From positions 2,294,001-2,358,000 of the forward strand of contig JAGPYM010000004.1 of the NCBI GenBank assembly GCA_020736575.1: DNA of 64,000 bases, written 5' to 3'. Numbering within the stretch: the stretch's first letter is position 1; every line of letters begins with the position of its first letter. The notes beneath the pieces are model-generated. The model saw only the letters and a program-made list of their open reading frames with translations. It searched no databases and had not been told where the DNA came from. Both the position numbers and the translations under genes were made by a program. Of the stretch, positions 24,701 to 36,931 are shown one piece after another. This DNA comes from Thelonectria olida (Eukaryota; Ascomycota; Sordariomycetes; Hypocreales; Nectriaceae).

Positions 24701-26485
24701 GAGTCGAAACACATAGTAGAGAAGCCGTGAGAGGAAAGGCATGTGGCCAATGTCGTGGCTTCATGAACATCTGCGCGAGGCGGGGCCCAATAGCTGCAAT
24801 AACTTCTGCCCATTTCGGATGCATGAAATGACTGTTGCTGGCCTTGGCGGCTATTCGAAGAAGAAGGAGATCCAGGATTTGGCAGAAGGCTGACTTGACC
24901 CTTTGGCCGTGGGATTTGTTGAACAAGCGACCCAGGGAGGTGAGGAAATCGCATGACTGCTCCCAAGATTCCTCAGGCGAGATTTTGATTTTGAGATGCT
25001 TCATACCGCCCAGGACGAGTTCCACCTTTGCTTCGGCATCCCGGCCGGAGGCTGATGTTGGACTTTTCGCAATGCGCTCCTGGAGGGAGCCCTCAAGATC
25101 TTCGAGATACCTTCGAGTGACGCTGACAAAATTGAGACTGCTCATGTGGCCGAGAAGTTGCGCAAACAGGTTCCAATTGGAGAGTTTCAACCCCGAAACC
25201 ATCAATTGTTCCGTATCCGCGATCCTGAGTTGACCAAAAATTATCGTCTCCAACTTGTCTTCCATCTCTGGGGTGAGAAGAGAGAGGCTGCTCTGGCTTA
25301 TGACCTCCAACAAGACCCGGCACAGAATGTATATGGACACTGTCGATCGACGCTCGGCTTGGAAAACGAATTCTTGTCTCGCGGCGAGATTGGGCACGAC
25401 AGCATCAGGGCCTGGCCCCGCCTGCACTGGCTCGGTATTCCTTCGCAAAAGAGGACCGCCAGGTAATAATGGTCGTGGTTGCTGGAGATGATTCCGGGCT
25501 TCATTCGCCGCATCGCTCTTGCTCTTCCTCCATAGCATCATCGAATCGATCAAGGCTTTCGGTCGTGGTCTCGCGATATGGCCGAGGGCGACAATTGCTT
25601 GGTCGAAGCCGGGGTCGACGCCAGGTCCGCAGATTTGCTCGATATCGGGTTCTGGTTCGAAGGGCACCGTGATACATTCTGTAAGTTTCTCCTCGGCTTG
25701 TGCGATGAACTGGCATGGGGTCAGACAGGGACAGGGACGAATATGCGCAGGCCACGGTCCCAAGACTTACCGCAGTGAACAAGACGTGCAACGCATACTC
25801 GCCGACCGTTTTCGGATCATCCTTGTGGTGGCGGGACGAGTGCGAATGGTGAAGGCCGTGGTCACGTCTAGACTTGCTGTGCATGCGTTCGAGTTGTTTG
25901 CGCTGGGTTGCGCCGTGGGGTGACAGGTCAGCGGAGGAGCCGGAGCGTTCCATCTGGACGACGGTGCTTCCAGAGAGGCCTGTTGGTGGCCGCGATGGAT
26001 AGCCGCCATCGCCGTCGAGGCGGCCTGCGACCGACTGCATATCCGCGCCGGCGGCTGCAATCATGTGCGGACTGAGGGGATTCGACTTTGTGCTCGCCAG
26101 ACTGCCATTTCTCGAGTGTTGGATGCCGTGGACAATCGAGGTCTGACGGTGGTGGCCGTAAGTGGCGCTTTTGGGATCGACGACTCGCTCAACGACGGCT
26201 CCGAGGGCAGTTCTCGCGTGCGGGATGTGGATGCGCGGCGAGGTTAGAGAATTCGTCGAGTGCAGCGAAGTCTTGTCGGCGGAAGAATCTCGTGAATGTG
26301 AAGGGCGAATGGGCGGGTCGAAGGCGGGACGTAGGGTTCGGTCCCAAATGGACTCGTTTTCATCCTCTTCGTCGAGTCTTGAAACGGACCGGGGCGAGAA
26401 TCTGGGCGGATCCTGCAGGTGGTCCAGCGGCTGCGACGGCACTACTTGGTGTCACAGGGGCTGTCAGTGATGATGTTCTTTCCAT
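18753..26485 (-). CDS. PAG1: Cell morphogenesis protein PAG1/Tao3 (Furry family)
   Basis: Giant armadillo/HEAT-like scaffold of the RAM (NDR-kinase) pathway, acting at sites of polarised growth and cell separation. The main exon, 25709-18753, encodes 2318 residues and joins an upstream exon ending at 25771 across a 61-bp intron (donor GTAAGT, acceptor CCAG), in phase. The junction reads ALHVLFTA|FIAQAEEKL, the start of the Furry N-terminal homology. Helical repeats fill the centre; the last 330 residues are Ser/Pro-rich and probably disordered. The start is uncertain. The frame of the first exon opens after a TGA at 26454 and has no ATG before residue ~130. The neighbouring frame has ATG at 26485 and a natural-looking N-terminus (MERTSSLTAP) that would join the main frame if one base near 26401-26415 were extra. 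An upstream 5' exon is the alternative. Total length is about 2550 residues, usual for the family. Confidence 0.93.
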
Positions 26486-29400
26486 CCTCGAGCCAAGAAG
26501 CTTCCATTTTGTTCGTGCCACTCGACCAAGAATAAGCCACACGTAAGGTAGACAGCTGCAGAGCTAACTAGCCCATGTTGCAGGCCCATGTCAGCTTGGA
26601 GCTGTAGCTGAGCTGCCGTGTCCCGCGACGAGGGCATTCCCGCAGCGCAGCGCAGCGCAACGCAACACACAAAGCCGCAGCCAGCACATGGGACTGTAGT
26701 AAATAAAGGAGGGGCGGGTAGCCAGAACTCGAGGGGTCACACTTATAACTCGGATTCACTCACCCATTTCAACTCGGAATCAGCCGCAGGCCCATGATCT
26801 AACGATGTTTCTGTTGCCGATTTTCTGGAGATCGCCGTGTCTGAATTCACATGTACGAAGTACCAAGGGTACAAAGTAAAGGTGAAAGAGAGAGGGCTGG
26901 CAGGACGAGCCGGGTCCTCGACTGGGTCTGGATAAAGAAAGAGAACAACACACACCACTCATCAGGTGCCCAAAGCAAAGGCAAGGCCCGCAAGCAGTCA
27001 ACACGACGACAAGCGAATCGACGGTGGCTACCTCAGCTCGACGACGGCCGGCCACCGAGTCTGAACGGGTTAATGACGCTACCCGCCTTGGTGCTTGTTG
27101 ATGTGGGCTTTTCGAACTCTCTCAGTCTCTCTTCTCACCCTCCAAGAAAAGGGATTGGAGCTTTGGAGCAAGGGAGAGAAAAGAAAGCGGCTACGTATTC
27201 GTAGACCCTTTGGCCCACCGTCGACGGCGACGGGCTGCGGACGATGGACGGATCGGTCTATTACGGCGCGGGACGCGGGTGCAAGTGTTACCAGCCATTT
27301 GGCATAATATTGGGCTTGGGCATTCAAGTCTCCCATCACCATTCGAATCCATGCATATCTGCAAGGGCCGCTGCCTATCAGGGACGAGCCGCCGGACAGG
27401 GCCGACGCCACGCCACTGCTGACCGTCCATTGGCTGCGAGCAGCGCCAGGAAAGGGGTCAGTCTGGGGTTGAGATCTTATATAATGCTGTTAAGGACGAG
27501 TGAGAGGGCGCCAGAGACGGCAGAGTCTTGTTGATGGCGCATGGCATGGCATGGTGCCTTGATCAAGGTGAGACTTTTTATTATTTTAGTGTCATGCTGT
27601 CCACCCTCCATTACCACTCGCCAGTGACAAAATGCCATGAAACCTCCCGGACGAAGCACCCGGCTCCACAATCTTCAATGTGACGTTTGGGGGCAGACAG
27701 TTGTTGCGTGCCCAAGGTCCCAAGCAAACATCCATAGAACGGAAATGGAATGCTGCTGCTGCTAAACCGAAACCAGGGCCAGCTGAACGTAGGGCAGGGT
27801 CACCATGGGTCTTCCCGTCCGTGTTCCTACACAAACATATGCATACGATGTCTATCTAAGGCAATATTGCATAGCCATGGAGACCTAATAATGGGCGCAT
27901 TACGGATACCGTACTCTGCGGTACACATACCCGTGAGGCTGTTGACCCTTTTCGTTCGATGCGCGTCCGCCATGGATCGTCGGACGGTGGATGCGGTTGA
28001 CGGCACCCACGCACGCAGCAGCCTCAGCCTGCGCTCTGACAGCCAGCCACGCCCGAACTCAACCCACAATTGACAACCGCACTGGCCTCCGGTTTCATCG
28101 AGACAGAGACTTGTGGCCTCTCGTCGACACCTCGACAGGGTGACGTCGAATCAGCTGCCTCGGGGCATTCCATGTGATGACGATGGACGGGAGGAAACAA
28201 GCCCGACGAGGCACATCCATCTTGTGCTGTCATGACTCCACCTCCGCTGAAGAAACCCCAAAGCCTCTTTTGCCGACTCGGGTGCTGGAGTGTCTCATGT
28301 CGGCCAGATGCAATGCCAGTCGTGTCCCTGATGAGGTTGGCGGCGGTGGCGGAAGCCTCCTGTCTTAACCCACCTGAATCGCGCCCATGGCATCCCCGCA
28401 CTCATACCTAAGACGAGGGAGGTGTGGTGGGTGTTCCCAGGCACTTGGAACTGATCACAAGCTCATTTTACCTGAGTCGTGCTTCAGTACCGTGTCGTAG
28501 GATGGAGAGGAGGATCCTCGAGGACCCGTATCTCCATGAAAAAAACAAGGTAAGTGGTGAGATGAACTGTATAGTTGGCAGACCACCTGTCTGACGGTTC
28601 ACCTGAGGTTCATACAGGTGTAAGGAATGCGCAAAAGATAAAAATAGGAAAACAATTCATCTGAGACTCATGCAGCACGTCAGCAGTGCTGCTAGGTTAC
28701 ATTTGTTGATGCACGACGGGACGGGAGCAGATAGACAGTACGAAAATACTTTCATTTGGTTCCGCCGCCTCATTTCATCCGGTCCATCTCTAGCGGTAAC
28801 GACGTCGTTGTGAACGTCACCAGGATACCGAGCGGACTCCGAAGGACCGGCCATGAATCGGGAGCCGATCTTCATCTTCCGACACCGAGACACTCTCGGC
28901 CGCTGGTGGGGAATTTGCCTGGGCTGTCTCCAAGGGGCGGCCACCTATCCACCCCGCGCCGGAAGTTGATGCAGGCAGTTTTCGGGCTCGGCTGTTCAAC
29001 AAAAGAAAGCATACGGGTGTTACGCGGGTACGTACCCGGGTAATTTCAAACATGGTTGAGGATTCAAGGAGGCCGGATATGGAGGATTGCTGTTTGCGGG
29101 AATCATCCGCTAGTTGGCGGAGGAGCTCTGCCATCATCATCGTCTATTCGCTGCTTTGGGCAACTCCGACAGTCAAGTGCACCAGTCTGCCATGTCCCGC
29201 TTGGTGGACATTTGCGGTGCAGTGCTGACTTCCACATGCCTCGAAATTCGCGGTACGTACCACGGCGTAGTAATGTGCGGAATTTGTATAATGGCCGAGG
29301 CTTTGGTATGCAAGAGTTGAGGTTTTGGGAATGACCTTAGCATCCCGCTCCAGCGAGGACCCATCTCAGCAGTGAGGCTTCATGTGTCGGATCGGTGCGA

Positions 29401-30952
29401 CCGACAAACACACATACATGCCTGAGGCTTTAAAGGCAGCCAGATTTGTTCTTAGCCGTATGGCGTTAATGATCAGCCTCTTGTAGGAGCGGTGCGGCCG
29501 ACGTGTTCCTAGGCACGACGGATACCCGAAACAGAGACTGGATGCGAAAGCGAGAACCTACGACGAGACTACGATAGCAATAAACCCACCCTTATCCAAG
29601 ACCGAAGCCGGCAAGATAGGCAATCAGAGGGTTAAACTTATGGTCAGAGGATATTATACCCTCATAGAAGGTCGAAGAATCAGTTTAGGCCCAGGCCTCG
29701 TTCTAAGGGCGATCAAAGAGCAAAACCTTGTCTGCCCCGGCAGCCTAGAATATCTGTGACCAAAGGTATCAAGCCTTGCCGGCGATGCCAGCTTTCACAG
29801 GTGCGGAGAACTGGAGCGTTCTTCGGAACCTCGGAACTCTGTGCTCCGGGCCGGGGTATTGAAGAGGGGAGGATTGCGAAGTACGAATACGGATACAATC
29901 TCACCGAAAAAAAAAAAAGAAGGCCAATATTATGGCACCACCAACATTGGCCATTTCTTACAGCAACGGCCAGGTCCGAAAACCCCAGGTCCCGGACTCC
30001 GTCTTCATTCAGGCTAAGAGAACGCCATTAATTATGGCCAATTAGTCTGGAGAATGGGCAGAGCCTTTGCTTATAAGTGTACGGATTCTGTTACCAAAGC
30101 AGGGCTTTTCCCGGCGAGTTTTGGGGGACAAGTTGGCTGTGCACATACTGCCTCTTTCGTGCGACAGCGCCCGTGATGGCTTCGCCAGCCCCGTAGAATT
30201 CAATCGAAGAAACACTTCCAGCGTTCTAATTCCCCATGGAAAGCGCTAAAACAGTGGAGATAAGGCACCTGCCGGCTCGCTAGGGTCCCTGTATTCAGTA
30301 ATATTCCGTGGGGGGGAGGGGGATTGAACCCATGGTCCCATGGACAGAAGCCTCGAGGTAGCGCGCACGTCGGGGTCAAGAGGAACCTCGCTGGCGGCCT
30401 GGCCTCAACGACCGATTCCGCCAGATACGTTAAAGCTCCCGTCCGATTCCGCAACGAAACGCCATTCACCGTGGCCTTTTCGTTTGTGCGTTTCATTCAA
30501 TCATAATTAGTTTCTTTCCATCTCAAACTTCTCTTTCCCTTCTTTTCTTTCCGTCAGGATTCCCGCCTGCATCGTTCTCCAAGCCTCTGCCAGACACTGC
30601 TGGTGTGCAGTCCGTCCTCGGCCGGTAAGAGTCCCCTCAAAAACATTGCTCCGAGGCCGAAGTGCCGGTCAGTCTTCCCGGCCACGTTACTGAAGCTTCT
30701 CCAAGGTCATTTGCGCCACATCCCGCGCTTCTTCCCCCGCCTCCCTTTCCGATTGCCGATCTATGAGCGATTCGACAATACCCCGTATCCGAAGAGACTT
30801 TGCATCACCGCTTTACCCAGATTTGGCCAAGACAACACAGTTTCGGCTCCTGCAACGGCAGTTGGCGGCTCAACTTTGACCTTAACATCCACCGCCTTCC
30901 TCGACGTTTGAAGCGTGCGCTCATCTAGGCGCTCGTCCTCGACTGAGACACC
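26486..30952. other. Gene-poor spacer upstream of PAG1 and CPR
   Basis: About 4.4 kb between divergently placed genes. The first part should hold the PAG1 promoter and possibly an untranslated or start-bearing 5' exon; a GTGAGT donor-like site lies on the - strand near 26761. No open frame between 27.0 and 30.5 kb shows a domain. A degenerate pair of palindromic TGT..CGAC motifs at 29385 and 29482 suggests a retroelement scar. The last 430 bp before 30953 are pyrimidine-rich and are likely the P450-reductase promoter and leader. Confidence 0.6.
29385..29503. repeat. Degenerate repeated palindrome, possible LTR scar
   Basis: Two related 22-bp units, at 29385-29406 and about 29482-29503, match at roughly 18 of 22 positions. 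The first is a near-perfect inverted repeat with TGTCGG at its left end and CCGACA at its right. TGT...ACA ends are typical of LTR termini, and the flanks carry no gene. No reverse transcriptase, integrase or gag frame is present nearby. This is a guess from motif shape only. Confidence 0.25.
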
Positions 30953-33137
30953 ATGGCCGAACTCGATACATTGGACATCATCGTCCTGGGGGCCATCTTC
31001 GTCGGAACCCTCGCATACTTCACCAAAGGTAAAGTATGGGGCATCACAAAGGATCCCTATGCCAATGCCTTTGCCGCCGCCAATGGCGCCAAGACTGGTC
31101 GCACGAGGAACATCGTTGAGAAGATGGACGAGTCTGGCAAGAACTGTGTCATCTTCTATGGTTCCCAGACTGGTACTGCTGAGGATTACGCTTCGCGCCT
31201 CGCCAAGGAGGGCAAGAGCCGTTTTGGTCTCGAGACTATGGTCGCCGATCTTGAGGAATACGACTTTGATAACCTGGATGCCGTCCCTTCCGATAAGGTC
31301 GTCATGTTCGTCCTAGCCACCTACGGCGAGGGTGAGCCCACTGACAACGCTGTCGACTTCTACGAATTCATCACTGGCGAGGATGCCTCTTTCTCGGAGG
31401 GCAACGACGTTGCCCTCGACAATCTCCACTTCGTTGCATTCGGTCTCGGAAACAACACCTATGAGCACTACAACTCCATGGTTCGCAACGTCAACAAGGC
31501 TCTCGAGAAGCTTGGCGCTCACCGCATCGGCGAGGCGGGCGAAGGTGACGACGGCGCTGGCACCATGGAGGAGGACTTCCTGGCTTGGAAGGACCCTATG
31601 TGGGCGGCTCTGGCTGACAAGTTTGGCCTCGAGGAGCGCGAAGCTGTGTACGAGCCTACTTTTGCCATTGTTGACCGCGATACCCTGACTCCCGAATCTG
31701 TCGAGGTTTATCTCGGTGAACCCAACAAGCTGCACCTCGAGAGCAACGCCAAGGGTCCCTTCAACGCCCACAACCCCTTCATTGCCCCCATTTCCGAGTC
31801 CCGCGAACTGTTCACCGTCAAGGATAGAAACTGTCTCCACCTAGAGGTCGATGTCAGCGATTCTAACCTCAAGTACGAGACCGGTGATCACATTGCTATC
31901 TGGCCCACGAACCCTGGCGAGGAAGTTGACCGCTTCCTTGACATTCTCGATCTCAAGGACAAGCAGCACAGCGTCGTCGGTGTCAAGGCTTTGGAACCCA
32001 CTGCCAAGGTACCCTTCCCTACTCCCACGACTTACGATGCCATTCTCCGATACCACCTCGAAATCTGCGCTCCTCTGTCTCGTCAATTCATCTCGACTCT
32101 GGCTGCTTTCGCTCCCAACGACGAGGCCAAGGCTGAGATGACCCGCCTCGGTAGCGACAAGGATTATTTCCACGAGAAGACCGGTGCTCACCACTACAAC
32201 ATCTCTCGCTTCCTGGAGTCCGTCAGCAAGGGAGAGAAGTGGACTAATATTCCCTTCTCTGCCATCATTGAGGGTATCACCAAACTGCAGCCTCGTTACT
32301 ACTCTATCTCGTCGTCCTCCCTCGTCCAGCCCAAGAAGATTTCCGTTACCGCTGTTGTTGAGTCACAGGTAATTCCTGGACGTGGCGACCCATTCCGTGG
32401 TGTCTCGACCAACTACCTATTGGCCCTGAAGCAAAAACAGAATGGAGACGTTATCAGCGCTTTCGGTCAGACCTACGAAGTCGGAGGCCCTCGTAACAAG
32501 TACGATGGAATCCGTGTCCCTGTCCATGTTCGCCACTCCAACTTCAAGCTCCCCTCGGACCCCAGCAAGCCCATTATCATGGTTGGACCTGGAACCGGTG
32601 TTGCGCCTTTCCGTGCCTTTGTTCAGGAGCGAGCCAAGCAAGCCCAGGATGGTATCGAGGTCGGACCTACTCTTTTGTTCTTTGGCTGCCGAAAGGCCTC
32701 GGAGGATTTTATGTACGAGTCTGAGTGGGAGGTAAGTCTATTTCACATCATGGCCACATGGTACAAGCTAACCTATGCACGCAGGAGTACAAGAAGGCCC
32801 TCGGTGACAAGTTTGAGCTGATTACTGCGTTCTCCCGACAAAGCTCTAAGAAGGTCTATGTCCAACACCGTCTCAAGGAGCGATCGAAGCAGGTCGGCGA
32901 ATTGTTGTCTAAGAAGGCTTACTTTTATGTTTGTGGTGATGCCGCCAACATGGCTCGTGAGGTAAATTCTGTTCTTGCGCAGATCCTGGCAGAGGCTCGT
33001 GGAGTCTCAGAAGCCAAGGCTGAGGAGATTGTCAAGAACATGAGAGCGGCCAACCAATACCAGGTACGTTTTGTATTCATCAACCGTCAAGAAATAACTT
33101 ACTGACCGATTGCGTACAGGAGGATGTCTGGTCCTAA
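30953..33137 (+). CDS. CPR: NADPH-cytochrome P450 reductase
   Basis: Diflavin reductase of the endoplasmic reticulum that passes electrons from NADPH via FAD and FMN to microsomal P450s (including sterol 14-demethylase) and squalene epoxidase. Exons 30953-32731, 32785-33063 and 33120-33137 have introns of 53 and 56 bp (donors GTAAGT, GTACGT) and total 691 residues, normal for fungi. Residues about 8-24 form the membrane anchor (IIVLGAIFVGTLAYF). The flavodoxin domain has YGSQTGTAEDYA and TYGEGEPTDNA. The FAD module has RYYSISSS and GVSTNYL. The NADPH module has GPGTGVAPFRAF, FFGCRK, YVCGDAANMA, and the C-terminal DVWS with the stacking Trp. That end is encoded by a six-codon last exon. The start ATG (ACACCATGGCC) is well placed. 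It stands alone, with no P450 gene in the window. Confidence 0.98.
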
Positions 33138-36100
33138 ACAAGTGGCAAGCAGCATATTGTGTTGTATTTGTGATAGTCGACATCCGGGGGTGGCTTGTCC
33201 AGTTTCACGACCAAGCAAGGGCAAGCTCCTCTCCGGGCGAAATAAGATGACCGTATATGAATTAGATATTCCGTTATTATTAGAGCAAAAGAGGGGTTTT
33301 GTTGGCGGGCATTTGCATATCTGATGGCGGCCATCTAGGTACCTAGGTAGGCACTTTGGGTGTACGTACTATATTGCAACCTCAGTACCGAAGAGGATTC
33401 AAATTTACTTGGTATGAACTACTGCATTTTTCATTGGATTCTTCCTTCATGTGGATTGCTTCTGTGACAACCAAGATGCCACTACCGACCTAGGCACCTC
33501 CTCACCACCTACCCTACCTGTCTGACCCAGCCTGCACTTTGGAACCCTCGTCAGACCGGTTCTATCCCCTTTCTGGAGCGTTCTACGATATCACATTTCA
33601 AAGCCGGCTACCGCGTAAAGTAATACATGTTATGACAAATGGAGGAAGGTCCCTTCTCACAGGATGTTTGATCGACCTCCGAAATTCATCGGAAAAAAAG
33701 TGGAATATTACCCCTTTCCTTTTGAGCAGTGCCAGCCACCACGACATGGCAACTGCCAACCTCATGCAACGTCATGAGCTCTCACGCCTGCGCTTCCATG
33801 GCCTGCGGGGAAGCGGCCGCGTAGCGACCAGCGAGTGGTGTGGAGATGATTCAGTTGCAAGTCACCATGCCATTAATGTGTCCCGTTGAAGCCGCGAGAA
33901 ACAGAACGGGGCAGGACCAGCTAATCAGAGAAGCAGCTAAGATCGACCAACGAGCAAAAACGATGCGCCTGCGTCTTGTGGGAGAGACACTTAGCCTCCT
34001 TTTGCGTTCCGTCCTGCGGGTGTCGTTGCTTTTGGCTCAAAGGCCCGGGGATTGGCGTACCCGCGCGCAGGGATCCCTGGTACACCCCTTCGCTGGTATG
34101 TAAGGGAGAGCGGTGCCACCAGACCAGCTAGAATCGGAATATGGGATTTGCGAGAGAGAGATGGAAGAATTTTTCTCGATACTACATCGTCATCTGGTCG
34201 GAGAATTCTGTTTGGCCATGTTTCTGCAGCCACCCGCAGTTCGAGCGGACGAGGTCAAACACCGCGCTTAGACAACCACTTTGTTCGATTTCTCCTTTGC
34301 TACAGCCACCAGTTGATACAGGTAGGTAATCTACCACTGGTTCGCGTTGACGTTTCCAGATTAGAAAAAACACAGGTGAAGCGCTCAGCCGAACATCTCG
34401 ATGAGAGGGTGTGATGGGAGGGTTGAACGAAGACCCAAAAAGCAATGCGAGACCTTTGGGATAAGCAAGACTGCGTGGTGGGAGGAACATGACAGTCTGG
34501 ACCGAGCGATGGAACGCCGCCAACCATGACCGCCTTTTACACCGCAGGAACCTGCATAACCGTGATCAATGGGAATCGAGAGCCGAGTCGGGCTGTCATA
34601 GATCAACTTTGGTCTGTTGCATGCAGCTCTCAACCTGCATACAATCTTGCGCCTAACCTGTTGTTTCTAAGAACTCCATTGGCCTCGACTAGATGCCCAC
34701 CCCAGTCAGCATGCGCCACATCTAGGAGCTGCATGAGAAAGCAACATAGTGGTGGGGGGCGGGGGGCATGATAGTGAGCCAATGGAGGCAGCCATTGTGT
34801 TTCTAAGAGTCTGAGAAGGACCAGGAAACCAAAGCAAATCGCGCTGAGCCTGAATCAGAATTGTTTCTGTGCCGGCAGCCAGGAGCAAGGACCCAGAGTA
34901 GGTAAGCATGTGTCAGTATCCCTCTGAGATCAGGGTGCGAGGAATCCCCAACCTCAAGGTGGCTTTCTGTCTTTGTGCCAGATGAAATGACAACTCAGGT
35001 AGTCACACTCTCCCCCTGTCTTTGTCAAAGGATCCTTGTAAAAGGATACAGGGATATTTCCCCCTTGCATACTATAAGTCCCTTTGAATCGGCTTTGCTC
35101 TCAGTGTTTGATTGTGCCTTGTTTGCCCTCGAGAGGTGTCGAAACCCGCCTACGAAGTGTTCTACAAACAGAGACGACGAGAACAACGGCACCAACAAAG
35201 TCTACCCATAAAGAATAACGGAGACGGGGAAGCGTCGTTTCTATTTTCGAAATAATTCACTGTCTGCCGAGTCAGAGCCCCAAAATTGGTTACATTTCTG
35301 GACTCCGGATACTCGCCTTGCCTGACCTCGCGATCTCTCCCAGATAGGTACTGAGCAGGGGCGAAACATTCTCCAACTTCTCCTTGCCTTCATGTACTGA
35401 GAAACGAAGAAAAGAGAAAAGGGGACCGACGAGCAGAACTAGACACATATTTATCGTTCAACGTCACTTGCCCCCCTGACCGCACTGTGGCCGCTTCATA
35501 CCTCACTCCGGCACTGAGCCCTCGTCCGCGTTCTGGGCAACATTAGATACAAAGAGATGAACTATCGCCAGGCGTGACTCTTGCAATCAAAATTGACTCA
35601 ACTACATTGGTGCAGCAAATCATTCGCCGTCTTGACCCGGCTGCTCTCTGCAAACCACAGGGCTTCCACCAAGTCGTCGGCAAACGCACTTCCAGCTGGC
35701 TGCCAGCTGTCAGGAAACGGGACACAGTCACTGGCTGCGTGCTGCCTCCCCCCGGTTTCTATTTCTCTTCCCTCTTTCCTCTTCCCCCAACGCTTCCTCT
35801 CTCTTCTTTCTTCCTACATCACCACCGCCTTCTTCATTTTGAACCTCACTCGACGGCACCTTCAAGTACCCAGAGCTGGCATCGCTATCCTTTCCACATT
35901 CGTCTCTGCACTCTATTGCTTTAGTCGTCCACGCCTACCTCGCTATCATCGGCTATTTTGGCATCATTCTTGCCCTCGGCTCCTTGATCTCTGTGCGGGC
36001 GCGTTCTTCGGCCACGACAGAGTCCACGACCGGGGCTACCTTCCTCTAATACACATAATTCTAACTTTAGGTAGGCAGCTCTTGTCCCGTTCTGTCGGTC

Positions 36101-36931
36101 AGACCTTCTCGCCCAACTACCTAGCGTTGTTTATAATTCATATCTTCTCGTCCCTCCTCGTCTCCGATTTCCTCCTCGTCTCTTCCTCTTCATCATCCTC
36201 TTCTCCAACATCGCACCACACTCGCTACACCCAGCATCCCACACGGTGGCAGATCTCTTTCTCAACCCCATCTTGCTCAATAACTTGCCCTATCTTACTT
36301 ACTCTCGCTTCATCTCAGTGTCTTGGTACCCCAGAATTTGCCCTTGTTGGTCTTCCCTCCTCGGGACTCACTTTGTACTACCAGGTAATTGGCCCTGAGT
36401 CAACGGTAAGTGCTCTGTGATTCCTACTAAGATCCATCAGTCATCACCTGCATCGACAATTGCTTCTCTGGCGTCAAATTCAGAGTTTCAGTCGAATTCT
36501 GGACAAATTCGTTGTTTGACGCAGGTCCTCCTCGAGGGGAACTACCCACACCCAATTCTCTCGATGCACATTCCCCTCCACCCCCCCTCAATCCAATCCT
36601 CCAATGGATTTTGAGAATGGATCACTGATATGTTGTTATTCCAGGATCTTTGATATCCAGATTGGTCATTCGTCATCTCCACCAGCTTCCAAAAATTCAT
36701 CTGTTGCTAGTGAGGTATGCGCTCCTTGGCCTACAAAGAATCGCCTGGGAACACCCGGAACACTTGCCAACGCTCAATCCAATATCGAGCACCTCCTCCT
36801 ATCCTTATGCATTCATGTCACTGTCTGTGATCATGTCTCTCGTCATCATTGTGTGGACCCTGGGCCGTGCTGTTGGCTGACTTTCTCCGGCATAGACACT
36901 CAGAGTTATCATCTTCACTCAACAGACCGCC
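33138..36931. other. Spacer and long pyrimidine-rich leader before the RRM gene
   Basis: 33.1-35.5 kb shows no gene. CCTAGGTA-type motifs occur near 33338-33352 and 33490. From about 35740 to 36930 the + strand becomes strongly C/T-rich, with several donor-like (GTAAGT near 36408) and acceptor-like (TTCCAG near 36644) sites. A non-ATG open frame spans 35581-36420. The simplest reading is the promoter plus a long, probably intron-containing 5' untranslated leader of the RNA-binding protein gene at 36932. Confidence 0.55.

Noticed and set aside
30310..30345. B-box-like GGATTGAACCC suggesting a tRNA on the - strand
   Set aside because: The flanks do not form a T stem, and no acceptor stem or A-box is found at tRNA distance.
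35581..36420. 279-codon + strand frame
   Set aside because: Non-ATG start in a C/T-rich leader; Ser/Leu/Pro/Phe richness is what any pyrimidine tract encodes.
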